Assembly (NCBI GenBank): GCA_965279125.1
Contig: CBDIHL010000045.1
Location: 248,001-312,000, forward strand
Origin: Dinoroseobacter sp965279125
GTDB lineage: Bacteria; Pseudomonadota; Alphaproteobacteria; Rhodobacterales; Rhodobacteraceae
DNA: 64,000 nucleotides
Reading direction: 5' to 3'
Shown: positions 9,162 through 18,141 of the stretch, piece by piece
How positions within the stretch are numbered: position 1 is the stretch's first letter
Layout: the number at the start of each line of letters is the position of its first letter
Notes under the pieces: model-generated
Database searches by the model: none
Seen by the model: only the letters and a program-made list of their open reading frames with translations
Told to the model about the DNA's origin: nothing
Program-made: the position numbers and the translations under genes

Positions 9162-9745
9162 GGGGCAAGGACCTCTGAAACTCGGGTGCGCAGGGCGGGG
9201 AGCAGGTCTGCGGCAAACCACGGATTGCGTTTGATCCATCCGGTATTGCGCCACGAGGGGTGCGGCAAGGGAAAGACGCGCGGCGCATGGTCCCGCCAGC
9301 CTGCGACGGTGTCGGTGACGTTTGTGCGGGTGGTCAGGTGCCAGCGCTGGGCTGCGCCGCCGACGAAAAGGGTCAGATCGAGGTTCGGTAACGTTTTCAT
9401 AACCTCGGCATGCCATGTTTGTGCACAAATCCTCGGCGGCGGAAGATCGCTGCCTTTTGCGTCGTAGCCCGGAAAGCAGAATGCCATCGGGACGATTGCG
9501 ACGCGGGATTGGTCATAGAATGTGACCTCATCCACACCCAACCAATCCCGCAGGCGGTCGCCGGAGGGGTCCGTGAACGGCTGGCCACTGGCGTGAACGC
9601 GCGCGCCGGGGGCTTGGCCCGCGATCAGAACGCGCGCGTCGTGGTGAAACCAGACGACGGGACGCGGGCTGTGCTGCGTCGCTGTGGCGGCAAAACGGTC
9701 TGCGCATAAGCGGCATGCGGCGATTGAGTTGGCAAGATTGGACAT
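9158..9745 (-). CDS. Uracil-DNA glycosylase superfamily protein
   Basis: 195-residue member of the UDG fold family of small single-domain proteins, likely acting on damaged bases or nucleotides. Seen: a Cys-containing N-terminus (CRLCADRF), the VLIAGQAPGARVHASGQPF region corresponding to the UDG motif with its FTDPSGDRLRDWLG continuation, and a C-terminal PLPHPSWRNTGW segment matching the family HPS motif. The start at MSNLANSI is chosen over one 29 codons upstream. It is translationally coupled to the SseB-like gene. True uracil excision activity is not proven by these motifs. Confidence 0.82.
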   Translation of the reverse strand: MSNLANSIAACRLCADRFAATATQHSPRPVVWFHHDARVLIAGQAPGARVHASGQPFTDPSGDRLRDWLGVDEVTFYDQSRVAIVPMAFCFPGYDAKGSDLPPPRICAQTWHAEVMKTLPNLDLTLFVGGAAQRWHLTTRTNVTDTVAGWRDHAPRVFPLPHPSWRNTGWIKRNPWFAADLLPALRTRVSEVLAP

Positions 9746-9984
9746 AAGCGTAAACTTTAGAGCGCGTGAAGGGTGAAGCAACGGACATCTACGCGCGGGG
9801 TTCGCGCCAATAAAACAAGGCTCGAGCCGCACCTATAGGCACCGGACTACTCCGTTTCATGACAATGCGTCGAAACAGTTTTGAAAAATGGGGCGGAAAA
9901 TACTGCGAACTCGACACAATGCTGCCCCATACACCCTCTATCCCTCACGACTGAAGAACGCCGTCCCTATGTGTATGGACGCGA

Positions 9985-10656
9985 ATGGAGAGTGTCTTGA
10001 TCGAGTTTGACCGCGTCAGCAAAAGCTTCTGGACCGGAAAGCAGCGTAAAGTTGTCTTGGACGAAGCTTCGTTTCAGGTGAACCTTGGAACGTCTGTTGG
10101 CATTCTTGCGCCCAACGGGACCGGCAAGACCACGATCATCAACATGATGGCGGGGCTTGAGAAACCGGACGAGGGCACGATTTCGCGCACCAGCCGCATC
10201 TCGTTCCCGCTGGGGTTCATGGGCGGGGTCGTGAACCGCCATACCGGGCGCGAAAACGCGCGCTATATTGCGCGCCTCTATGATCTGGACCCGGATTATG
10301 TCGAAGCCTTTTGCCGCTATCTCTGCGACATCAAGGAATACTTCGACATGCCTGTGGGGACCTATTCCCAAGGGATGCGGGCGCGGTTCAGCTTTGCGCT
10401 GATGCTTAGCCTCGATTTTGACATTTATTTGATTGATGAAGGGATGCCGTCGACGACGGATGTCGGATTCAACAAGCGTGCAGGGGCTGTCCTGCGCGAA
10501 CGCCTGCAAACCGCCACGGTAGTGGTGGTGTCCCACCAGGCTTCTACCCTTGAAAAGTTCTGTCGTTCGGCTGCGGTGTTGTCGAACGGCAAGTTGCATA
10601 TGTTTGAAACACTCGAAGAAGCGAAGCGTCTGTATGACTACGAAACCCAAAGCTAG
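9985..10656 (+). CDS. kpsT: Capsular polysaccharide ABC exporter, ATP-binding protein (KpsT-like)
   Basis: Cytoplasmic ATPase of an ABC-2 type capsule exporter. Walker A is GILAPNGTGKTT near residue 40, the signature region is TYSQGMRARF near residue 130, and Walker B is FDIYLIDEG. The 223-residue length is that of KpsT/Wzt without a sugar-binding C-domain. The ATG at 9985 lacks a Shine-Dalgarno; an alternative TTG at 9997 has GGAG six bases upstream and gives the more usual KpsT start MIEFDRVS. The cognate permease KpsM is not in the window. It is followed by an overlapping kpsE. Confidence 0.88.
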   Translation: MESVLIEFDRVSKSFWTGKQRKVVLDEASFQVNLGTSVGILAPNGTGKTTIINMMAGLEKPDEGTISRTSRISFPLGFMGGVVNRHTGRENARYIARLYDLDPDYVEAFCRYLCDIKEYFDMPVGTYSQGMRARFSFALMLSLDFDIYLIDEGMPSTTDVGFNKRAGAVLRERLQTATVVVVSHQASTLEKFCRSAAVLSNGKLHMFETLEEAKRLYDYETQS

Positions 10657-12463
10657 GAAGTTCCGCCTGCGGACCGGACGGTCGACAAGCGCGCCTCAGC
10701 CTGAGGCGTCTGTTGATCCCGTGCATGCGCCGAACCCAGCCCCTGCACATGCGCCGCGCCCTGCGGCGACTGCGGATGATTTGCCGTTCTCGGAAGCGCA
10801 TGACGACGGCTTTGGCGGGATGGATTTTCACGGCGGTGGGGCCGCCGCCCCGGCTGAGGCCAAGCGTCCCGTGGCCCCGCGCCGTCCCAAGCGGGGTGAC
10901 GCGCAAGCGAACCCGGCGCAGGCGGGCGGGCAGCGCCCCCGCGCACAGGTGGTCAAACGCGCCCGCGAGGTGGATCCGGACCAGCAATCCGATCTGAGCA
11001 ACGACCAGGAGATCGAGGCCATTCGCAAGGAAGGCCTGACCGGGCGCCAATTGCGCATTGCGCGCCGTGTGGCCCAACGCAACGGCCTGAACCCGGTCTC
11101 GGATCTGGATGCTGTGCGCCAGTTGCGCCAACGCGGCATCGATCCGTTTGCGCGGGAGAATATGCTGCAGCTTGTGGCGGGCGAGACGGCGAAAACGCCC
11201 GGACCCGCGCAGAACCAGTTGCCGCAGACCGTGCCTCAAGGCCAACCCCCGGCCCCTGCCGGCGCACCTGCTGGCGCGCCCAAGGGCGGGCATCCGACCA
11301 CGGGCGCGGATGTGGCCAAGGAAGTGCAGCGCATCCAGCGCGATATCTTGCGTCGCCGCCGCAAGCGGATGGTGCTTTTGTTCGCGCGCTTGCTGTTCTT
11401 TGTGATGATCCCGACGTTTCTGGCCGGTGCATATTACTACAAATACGCGACGCCGATGTATGCGACGAATTCCGAATTCGTGATCCAGCAGGCCGATAGC
11501 GGCGCTGGAGGCGCTGGCATGGGGGGCATGTTCGCGGGCACCGGGCTTGCAACCAGCCAGGATGCTGTGACGGTGCAAAGTTACCTGCAATCGCGCGATG
11601 CCATGCTGCGGCTGGACGGCGACCTTGGGTTCAAGGCGCATTTCCAGCAAGAAGATATCGACCCGCTGCAACGGCTGGAGCCGGGTGCCACGAACGAGGC
11701 CGCCTATAAGGTCTATCGCCGCCACGTGAAAATCGGCTTCGATCCCACCGAAGGCATCGTCAAGATGGAGGTAATCGCCGCCGATCCCGAAACGAGTGCG
11801 GCCTTTGCCGAAGCCTTGATCAGTTACGCTGAGGAGCAGGTCGATAGCCTGACAGAGCGCCTGCGCGCCGACCAGATGGCAGGGGCCAATGACAGCTACG
11901 AGGATGCCGAATTGCGGATGTTGGAGGCGCAACAGCGCGTCGTCACCTTGCAAGAACAACGCGGTGTGATGAGTGCGCAGGCCGAGGCCTCGTCCCTGAT
12001 GAGCCAGATTTCCACCTTCGAAGTGCAGCTTGAGAACGAGCGTTTGCGCCTCGCGGAATTGCAGGCCAATGCGACGCCGAACCGAACCCGCGTCTCGATT
12101 GTCGAGGGCAATATTCGCCGCCTTGAGAACCTTGTCGCCGACCTGCGTGGCCGGATGACCGAAGGCGGAGCCGGGGGCGCTGCCTCGTTGGCACGGGTTT
12201 CGGGCGAGTTGATGATCGCCGAGCAGGACCTGCAAACCCGCACCCTGCTGTTGCAGCAATCCTTGCAGCAACTTGAGACCGCGCGGATTGAGGCCAACCG
12301 TCAGGTGCGCTATCTGTCTGTTGGCGTGACACCGATTGCCCCGGACGAGGCCGCCTATCCAAGGGCGCTGGAAAACACATTCCTTGCGTTCATGATTTTT
12401 GGCGGGATCTACCTGATGCTATCGCTGACCGCTTCGATATTGCGCGAACAGGTCTCGGGATAA
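10634..12463 (+). CDS. kpsE: Capsule polysaccharide export inner-membrane protein (KpsE/Wzz-like)
   Basis: Polysaccharide co-polymerase of the capsule exporter. The start MTTKPKARK lies 23 bases inside kpsT. The protein is 609 residues, far longer than E. coli KpsE (about 380). Residues 1-240 are Pro/Ala/Gln-rich and apparently disordered apart from a short helical part. A first membrane helix near residues 245-270 leads into the Wzz motif YATNSEFVIQQA. A long periplasmic coiled coil (about 420-550) follows, and a second membrane helix sits at the C-terminus (FMIFGGIYLML). The N-terminal extension would be cytoplasmic. Confidence 0.85.
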   Translation: MTTKPKARKFRLRTGRSTSAPQPEASVDPVHAPNPAPAHAPRPAATADDLPFSEAHDDGFGGMDFHGGGAAAPAEAKRPVAPRRPKRGDAQANPAQAGGQRPRAQVVKRAREVDPDQQSDLSNDQEIEAIRKEGLTGRQLRIARRVAQRNGLNPVSDLDAVRQLRQRGIDPFARENMLQLVAGETAKTPGPAQNQLPQTVPQGQPPAPAGAPAGAPKGGHPTTGADVAKEVQRIQRDILRRRRKRMVLLFARLLFFVMIPTFLAGAYYYKYATPMYATNSEFVIQQADSGAGGAGMGGMFAGTGLATSQDAVTVQSYLQSRDAMLRLDGDLGFKAHFQQEDIDPLQRLEPGATNEAAYKVYRRHVKIGFDPTEGIVKMEVIAADPETSAAFAEALISYAEEQVDSLTERLRADQMAGANDSYEDAELRMLEAQQRVVTLQEQRGVMSAQAEASSLMSQISTFEVQLENERLRLAELQANATPNRTRVSIVEGNIRRLENLVADLRGRMTEGGAGGAASLARVSGELMIAEQDLQTRTLLLQQSLQQLETARIEANRQVRYLSVGVTPIAPDEAAYPRALENTFLAFMIFGGIYLMLSLTASILREQVSG

Positions 12464-12465
12464 GT

Positions 12466-13299
12466 ATGAAACAATTTGATGTGCGGGGCGTGACGTTTTC
12501 GAACGACGCGCCCCTCGTTGTGATCGCAGGGCCTTGCCAGCTCGAGGACTATGATCACGCGTTGGAAATCGGCCTTGCGATGAAAGCGGCCTGTGCGGCG
12601 GCGGGCGCGGGCTACGTGTTCAAGGCCAGCTATGACAAGGCGAACCGCACCTCCGTCGGCGGCAAGCGCGGGATGGGGATGGAGGCTGGGCTTGAGGCGC
12701 TGGCGCGGCTGCGCGAGGCGCTCGATGTGCCGGTGCTGACAGATATTCACGCGCCCGAGCAATGCAGCCTCGCCGCCGAGCATGTCGATATCCTGCAAAT
12801 ACCTGCCTTTCTGTGCCGACAGACCGATCTCTTGCTGGCCGCTGGCGAAACGGGCGCTGTCATCAACATCAAGAAGGGTCAGTTTCTGGCCCCTTGGGAC
12901 ATGGATAACGTCGTCGCGAAAGTCGAGAGCACGGGCAACCAGAAGATCCTCGTGACCGAGCGCGGCACCTCGTTCGGCTACAACACGCTCGTGACAGACA
13001 TGCGCGGCCTGCCGAGGATGATGCAGACGGGCTATCCGGTGGTGATGGATGCCACGCACTCGGTGCAGCAGCCGGGCGGGCAGGGCGGAAGCTCTGGCGG
13101 GCAGCGCGAATTTGCGCCGGTGATGGCACGTGTGGCGGTCAGCCTCGGCATCTCGGCGGTGTTTGTCGAGACGCATCAGACGCCGGACACGGCCCCCTCG
13201 GATGGGCCGAACATGATCCCTTTGGATCAGATGCCTAGCCTTGTGGATAGCTTGATGGCGTTTGATAAACTGGCAAAACAAGACCCAATTCGTCTCTAG
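12466..13299 (+). CDS. kdsA: 3-deoxy-8-phosphooctulonate synthase
   Basis: Condenses arabinose 5-phosphate with phosphoenolpyruvate to Kdo 8-phosphate, the precursor of Kdo in lipid A core and in the Kdo linker of ABC-exported capsules. The 277-residue protein shows the family motifs IAGPCQLED at residue ~20, KASYDKANRTS, DIHAPEQC, and NIKKGQFLAPWDM. The Asn in the NIKKGQ motif suggests the metal-independent class. It starts two bases after kpsE, consistent with co-transcription and a capsule role. Confidence 0.95.
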   Translation: MKQFDVRGVTFSNDAPLVVIAGPCQLEDYDHALEIGLAMKAACAAAGAGYVFKASYDKANRTSVGGKRGMGMEAGLEALARLREALDVPVLTDIHAPEQCSLAAEHVDILQIPAFLCRQTDLLLAAGETGAVINIKKGQFLAPWDMDNVVAKVESTGNQKILVTERGTSFGYNTLVTDMRGLPRMMQTGYPVVMDATHSVQQPGGQGGSSGGQREFAPVMARVAVSLGISAVFVETHQTPDTAPSDGPNMIPLDQMPSLVDSLMAFDKLAKQDPIRL

Positions 13300-13317
13300 T
13301 CTTTCCCGGAGTGTCCC

Positions 13318-14802
13318 ATGACCAAGCCCCTCGCCGATGTCACTGTCAACACGTGGGAATTCCTGCGCGACCCGATGATCAAACCCACCGGCTTTCGCGA
13401 ATACGACGCGCGTTGGCGCTTCCCGGACGAGATCAACTTGCCGGGGATTACAGCGCTTGGGCTGGGGCTTGGGACCCAGATGCATAAACGCGGGATCGAA
13501 CCTGTGATCGCGGTGGGCAACGACTACCGCGACTACTCGCTGAGCGTGAAGAACGCGCTGATCCTCGGGCTGATGCAGGCGGGGATCCACGTTAAGGATA
13601 TCGGGCCCTGCCTGTCGCCGATGGCCTATTTCAGCCAGTTTCACCTCGATGCCCCTGCGGTCGCGATGGTTACGGCGTCGCACAACCCCAACGGCTGGAC
13701 CGGCGTGAAAATGGGGTTCGAGCGCCCCGTCACCCACGGCCCCGACGAGATGAGCGAGCTGCGTGACATCGTTTTGGGCGGCGAGGGCATCGCCCGCGAT
13801 GGTGGCAAGCTGGAGCGTGTCGATGGCGTGATGGAGGCCTATATCAAGGACCTCGTGGGCGACTATAAGATGAGCCGCCCCCTGAAGGTTGTCTGTGCTG
13901 CGGGCAACGGCACGGCGGCGGCGTTCGGCCCGGCTGTGCTGGAGGCGATGGGCGTCGAGGTCATCCGCAGCCATTGCGAGCTGGACTACACCTTCCCGCA
14001 TTACAACCCTAATCCCGAAGCGATGGAGATGCTGCACGACATGGCCGACACGGTGCGCGCGACCGGGGCGGACCTCGCGCTGGGCTTTGATGGGGACGGG
14101 GATCGCTGCGGGGTCGTGGACAACACCGGGGACGAGATTTTCGCCGACAAGGTCGGCGTGATCCTCGCGCGCGATTGGGCGAAAAGCTATCCGGGCGCGA
14201 CCTTCGTGGCGGATGTGAAATCGACGGGCCTGTTTGCGAGTGACCCTGAGTTGATCAAGCACGGCATCAAGGCGGATTACTGGAAGACCGGGCACTCCCA
14301 CATGAAACGGCGGGTGCGCGATACGGGCGCTTTGGCGGGGTTCGAGAAGTCTGGGCACTACTTTTTGGCGGGCGATATCGGGCGCGGCTACGATTGCGGG
14401 ATGCGCGTGGCGGTCGAGATCTGCAAGCTGATGGACCGCAATCCAGACGCCAGCATGAGTGACCTAAAGGACGCACTGCCCAAGACCTACGCGACGCCGA
14501 CGATGTCGCCCTATGCGTCCGATACCGAGAAATACGGGATCCTAGAGCGGGTTGTGGCGAAATTGACGGGTCTGGAGACGCTTGCCGGACGCCCCGTGAA
14601 GGAGGTCGTGACCGTCAACGGGGCGCGCGTGATCCTCGACAATGGGGCATGGGGGCTGGTGCGTGCGTCGTCGAACACGCCCAATCTGGTGGTCGTGTGC
14701 GAGAGCCCCGAAAGCGAGGCCGAGATGCGCGCAATCTTCGAAGATCTGGACGCCGTGATCCGCACAGAGCCGGGTGTGGGGGAGTATGATCAGAAAATAT
14801 GA
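13318..14802 (+). CDS. Phosphomannomutase/phosphoglucomutase
   Basis: Alpha-D-phosphohexomutase that interconverts the 6- and 1-phosphates of mannose or glucose to feed nucleotide-sugar synthesis. The active-site phosphoserine loop is TASHNPNGWTGVKMG near residue 120 and the metal loop is GFDGDGDRCG near residue 260. A sugar-binding GFEKSGHYF segment follows, with a C-terminal phosphate-binding domain. CGGAG precedes the ATG. With 494 residues it is slightly longer than typical PMM/PGM. It sits 18 bases after kdsA and may share its transcript. Substrate preference cannot be told. Confidence 0.9.
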   Translation: MTKPLADVTVNTWEFLRDPMIKPTGFREYDARWRFPDEINLPGITALGLGLGTQMHKRGIEPVIAVGNDYRDYSLSVKNALILGLMQAGIHVKDIGPCLSPMAYFSQFHLDAPAVAMVTASHNPNGWTGVKMGFERPVTHGPDEMSELRDIVLGGEGIARDGGKLERVDGVMEAYIKDLVGDYKMSRPLKVVCAAGNGTAAAFGPAVLEAMGVEVIRSHCELDYTFPHYNPNPEAMEMLHDMADTVRATGADLALGFDGDGDRCGVVDNTGDEIFADKVGVILARDWAKSYPGATFVADVKSTGLFASDPELIKHGIKADYWKTGHSHMKRRVRDTGALAGFEKSGHYFLAGDIGRGYDCGMRVAVEICKLMDRNPDASMSDLKDALPKTYATPTMSPYASDTEKYGILERVVAKLTGLETLAGRPVKEVVTVNGARVILDNGAWGLVRASSNTPNLVVVCESPESEAEMRAIFEDLDAVIRTEPGVGEYDQKI

Positions 14803-14872
14803 GGCTAGGTGGGGGAAAGTGCGCACAAGGACTTGCGGCCCAAGGCTTGAGGCACTATTCCACCGCCCACGT

Positions 14873-14947
14873 TGGGGTGTAGCCAAGCGGTAAGGCATCG
14901 GTTTTTGGTACCGTGTATCGTAGGTTCGAATCCTACCACCCCAGCCA
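14873..14947 (+). tRNA. tRNA-Gln(TTG)
   Basis: A full cloverleaf can be drawn by hand: acceptor TGGGGTG/CACCCCA, D stem GCC/GGC, an anticodon loop TTTTGGT with anticodon TTG at 14905-14907, T stem GTAGG/CCTAC with loop TTCGAAT, discriminator G and encoded CCA. The top pair of the anticodon stem is U-U (positions 27 and 43), a small oddity. It stands immediately upstream of the recombinase block and its 3' end is duplicated 398 bases downstream, so it appears to be an integration target. Confidence 0.95.
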
Positions 14948-15187
14948 CAACCTGTAACATATTGGTATAGTTGGATATTTTCCCAAAAAGCCCCGCGATT
15001 TTGGGGTTATTTTGGTGGTTCATAATACCCCAGACCCTACATGCGAGGTAAATCCGGCCAATTCTGCGAAGAGTCTGGAAACGCGTTGTCGGCGCTAGCA
15101 GTTTGGGGTTTTCGGATGTACGCGCGATTCTTGAATAACGACGGATTTCAACTTCCGATGCCACGCAACTTTCCGGCACTGGCTCAA
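14925..15187 (+). repeat. Direct repeat copy A, including tRNA-Gln 3' end
   Basis: 263 bases from the T-loop of tRNA-Gln through the downstream flank align without gaps to 15323-15585 at a constant offset of 398, with only a handful of mismatches by eye. The shared part starts with TTCGAATCCT and contains CCCCAGCCACAACC. No convincing protein is encoded. The pattern suggests duplication by site-specific insertion at the tRNA end. Confidence 0.88.
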
Positions 15188-15322
15188 GACGCGAGTTTGA
15201 CTGTCAGAGATCGCCGAATGATGTGGCAAGCCGCTAGCGCCCAGACTAATGCGATGGTAGTCGGCCTGTAAGCTATTGAAAATAGGCGGTTAATCTGGGC
15301 GTATCAAATGATGTAGTGATGC

Positions 15323-15585
15323 TTCGAATCCTGACTCCCCAGCCACAACCTGTAACATATTGGTATAGTTGGATATTTTCCCAAAAAGCCCCGCGATTTT
15401 GGGGTTATTTTGGTGGTTCATAATACCCCAGACCCTACATACGAGAGAAATCCGGCCAATTCTGCGAAGAGTCTGGAAACGCGTTGTCGGCGCTAGCAGT
15501 TTGGGGTTTTCGGATGTACGCGCGATTCTTGAATAACGAGGGATTTCAACTTCCAATGCCACGCAACTTTCGGGCACTGGCTCAA
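15323..15585 (+). repeat. Direct repeat copy B with truncated tRNA 3' end (att-like)
   Basis: Second copy of the 263-base repeat. Its first 24 bases, TTCGAATCCT then GACTCCCCAGCCA, imitate a tRNA T-loop plus acceptor end but lack the rest of a tRNA, as expected for an attachment-site remnant. Between the copies lie 135 bases (15188-15322) with no gene. The recombinase cassette starts 102 bases after this copy. Confidence 0.85.
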
Positions 15586-15687
15586 TGGGTTGGCTCTGAC
15601 GTGGGACATCAGATTGCGGCGCGGGAAAATGAACGCTTTCCCACTATGCTGCTGAACCTGCACTGTTATTTGTGTCTTCTTGGCAGA

Positions 15688-17364
15688 TCAGAGCGCGGCG
15701 AGTTGCTTGCGTTGATCGGACCAGATTGGCGAGCAGGCGTGCCGCATGAGCCAGTCGGATGTCAGGCTGGTTGGCTGGGTGCCTTGCGCCACTGAGCGGA
15801 TGACATCCGGCGCGAGAAACGCCAGCTCGATCACTTGTTGAATACGGCGCTTTGAGACGCCTTCGCTGTCGGCTATCTCGCTGAAAGTCTTTCCGGAGCG
15901 CAGCAGATCAAAATACCGATGCGCCCTTCCGATGTTGCGCAGCAGAGTTGCGTCGATGGCAGGTGCTTCTGTGCCGATGATCAACTTCGTCTCCACCCCG
16001 CGCTTGCGCAGTTGAAACGATGAGGTGAGCAGCAACAGGTCTTCGTTGATGCGAGACGGATCAACCGTCAGGAACTCACCTAAGCTTTCGGCTGTGATCG
16101 AGATTTTGATTGTGCCGGGGGCGAGATCAATGCGCCCGACCAAGTCCAAGAGATCGCGGCAGGCGTCCTCTTTCTTGCCTACATGTGCGCTCCCAAGCGC
16201 TGTCAGCGTTTCGCCGAGCGCGAAGGTCTCCTCTGTGGTGGCATCTAGCAAGATGCCCGCTCGAACCTCCGGGCAGGTCATATGCTGACCTATCAGGCTT
16301 GCGACCTTCTCCTCCAGCTCCGGGGCAGGCAAGCGCCAGCCAGAGGGGTCTCGGGATGCCGAGCCGCGTATCAGACGATGTGACACGTAGTACCTGAGCC
16401 TGCGCCCCTTGGCGGTCTTGGTATGACTTGGCGTGAGCCGGTCACCGGTTTGATCGAAGAGCTTGCCCACCAGCCTCGAGACCGAAGCTTTGGGTCCCGC
16501 GCGGTTGCGCTTGGTGAAGGTGCGCCCTTTTGCGGACGCTGAATTGAGCTGACCTTGAATGCTATCCCAGACGTCAGGCGCAATCAAAGGCGGGTGCTGA
16601 CCGGGATAGACATTCGCATGATGCCGGATACGACCCGCATAGATTGGGTTGGTCAGAATGTAATGGATATGACCATGACTGAAGGGGGCTCCGCCCTTCA
16701 CTTTACCGGAGCAGAGCGTTCGGATCGGAGTCCTTAACCCTTGCGCGTCCACCACTTCCTTTACCCGCCGGATATTCTGGTGCGCGAGGTAGAGGTCAAA
16801 CAGAGTGCGGATCACATCTGCATCCGGCTCTGCAATCTTCAAAGATCGCCCATCCGGAGCGTAGCCCAGCGGGACAGTCGCCCCCATCCAAAGGCCCTTC
16901 TTCTTGGAGGCCGTGATTTTGTCGCGGATGCGCTCTGCGGTGACTTCCCGCTCGAACTGGGCAAAGCTCAAAAGCATGTTGAGCGTCAGCCGCCCCATGC
17001 TGGTTGCGGTGTTAAACGACTGGGTGACAGATACGAAGGACGCGCCTGCCGCATCTAGACGGTCAACCATCTTGGCAAAGTCAGCCAGAGACCGCGTCAG
17101 TCGGTCGATCTTGTAGACAAGGATCTGATCAATGGCTCCTCGGTCGATATCTGCGAGCAGCCGCTGCAGGCCGGGTCGTTCTAATGTGCCGCCCGATATC
17201 CCGCCGTCGTCATAGCGCTCGGGCGACAGAACCCAGCCTTCGGCCTTCTGGCTTGTGATATAGGCGGCGCAAGCCTCATACTGGGCGTCCAGAGAGTTGA
17301 ACTCCTGCTCCAAACCGTCCTCGGAGCTTTTGCGGGTGTAGATGGCGCAGCGGATCTTGGTCAT
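15688..17364 (-). CDS. Large serine recombinase (recombinase family protein)
   Basis: 558-residue site-specific recombinase, probably the integrase of this block. The N-terminal resolvase catalytic domain has the nucleophile at about Ser13 in IYTRKSSEDG and continues through DDGGISGGTLERPGLQ and KIDRLTRSLADF. A recombinase domain (about 175-280) and a long C-terminal region follow, ending with a helix-turn-helix-like segment FSEIADSEGVSKRRIQQV. I use the ATG at MTKIRC, which overlaps the DUF2924 stop by ATGA, rather than a start 161 codons upstream that runs antisense through the neighbour. Probably translated with the two upstream genes. Confidence 0.92.
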   Translation of the reverse strand: MTKIRCAIYTRKSSEDGLEQEFNSLDAQYEACAAYITSQKAEGWVLSPERYDDGGISGGTLERPGLQRLLADIDRGAIDQILVYKIDRLTRSLADFAKMVDRLDAAGASFVSVTQSFNTATSMGRLTLNMLLSFAQFEREVTAERIRDKITASKKKGLWMGATVPLGYAPDGRSLKIAEPDADVIRTLFDLYLAHQNIRRVKEVVDAQGLRTPIRTLCSGKVKGGAPFSHGHIHYILTNPIYAGRIRHHANVYPGQHPPLIAPDVWDSIQGQLNSASAKGRTFTKRNRAGPKASVSRLVGKLFDQTGDRLTPSHTKTAKGRRLRYYVSHRLIRGSASRDPSGWRLPAPELEEKVASLIGQHMTCPEVRAGILLDATTEETFALGETLTALGSAHVGKKEDACRDLLDLVGRIDLAPGTIKISITAESLGEFLTVDPSRINEDLLLLTSSFQLRKRGVETKLIIGTEAPAIDATLLRNIGRAHRYFDLLRSGKTFSEIADSEGVSKRRIQQVIELAFLAPDVIRSVAQGTQPTSLTSDWLMRHACSPIWSDQRKQLAAL

Positions 17365-17798
17365 GACGCGCCTCCCGCTTTCCCGCTCAAGCCAAAGAAC
17401 CTTGGTCCAGACCAGTTGGTGCCGGTGATCCTCAGGGCGATGGCGGACAGGGAGCGGAACCGTTCTCCTTTCATACGGAACCCATCTTCGATCACTTCGA
17501 CCTGATACTTGCGGCCATTCCACTCCCGAACAAGCTGTGTTCCGGTCCGGACTTCCGCCACCTTGGCTTGTCCCGGCAAGTCGCAAGCGGCGGCCTTTAA
17601 GGCGCGCTTGGTATCCGGTCGCAAGCCGCCGTACGTTTTGCACTGGGTCTGCCAGATCAGCGCTTTGCGCATGAAGATCATCGACACAAAGTGTGGGGGT
17701 GCGTCGCCAAACGCCTCGATCCAAGCAAGGCGTAAGGCGGCGCGATCCATTTGACCGAGCGCGGCCCAGCGAGACTGAATGCAGTCCTGCGTCGCCAT
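17361..17798 (-). CDS. DUF2924 domain protein, recombinase-associated
   Basis: 145-residue basic protein of the DUF2924 family. The conserved core is visible: an N-terminal LRLAWIEAFGDAPP stretch, the central LVREWNGRKYQVEVIEDGF block and the C-terminal ALRITGTNWSGPRFFGL block. Its start overlaps the stop of DUF3489 (TGATG), and its stop overlaps the recombinase start (ATGA). The biochemical function is unknown; the strict linkage to serine recombinases suggests a DNA-binding helper or directionality factor (inference). A homologue lies at 19411-19839. Confidence 0.88.
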   Translation of the reverse strand: MATQDCIQSRWAALGQMDRAALRLAWIEAFGDAPPHFVSMIFMRKALIWQTQCKTYGGLRPDTKRALKAAACDLPGQAKVAEVRTGTQLVREWNGRKYQVEVIEDGFRMKGERFRSLSAIALRITGTNWSGPRFFGLSGKAGGAS

Positions 17799-18031
17799 CA
17801 GGTGGCATCCGCAGGACTGGCGACGATGCGGTAGCGCGCCGGTCCACCTTTGGCGGGCTTCGTTGAGGTCAGCTCAAAGCCGGCTTTGCGAAGGCCGGAT
17901 AGGGCAGCACGGGTGGTATGCGGCAGCCAGCCGAACTTCTCGCTGATTGTGGAGACATCGGCTCCGGTCTTCCGACGCAACATCTCAACCAATTGAGCTT
18001 TCTTGGTCGCGGGTTTGGATCGTCCTGCCAT
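17798..18031 (-). CDS. DUF3489 domain protein, small winged-helix-like
   Basis: 77-residue basic protein of the DUF3489 family, first gene of the recombinase cassette. The sequence reads as one winged helix: KKAQLVEMLRRKTGADVSTI, then FGWLPHTTRAALSGLRKAGF, then a beta-wing GGPARYRIV. AGGAG stands eight bases before this ATG; another ATG two codons upstream is only two bases from it and less likely. Possibly a DNA-binding regulator or accessory factor; no experiment is known to me. Homologue at 19836-20102. Confidence 0.85.
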   Translation of the reverse strand: MAGRSKPATKKAQLVEMLRRKTGADVSTISEKFGWLPHTTRAALSGLRKAGFELTSTKPAKGGPARYRIVASPADAT

Positions 18032-18141
18032 GGTCATCTCTCCTTTTAAGGTCAGGCAGGAACGGTTTGCTCCTGCTACTGATCAGAGCCCGGAGGGCCG
18101 GGCGGAGAGGCGCGCCGCTGGCAGCGGGTGCGTCGCTGGGA

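Noticed and set aside
9162..9428. 89-codon extension of the SseB-like gene
   Set aside because: It is antisense to, or out of frame with, the UDG-family gene and Arg/Pro-rich; the internal ATG overlaps the upstream stop in a normal coupled fashion.
14873..15585. CRISPR array suggested by repeated sequence
   Set aside because: There are only two long copies at one offset, no short regular repeats and no cas genes.
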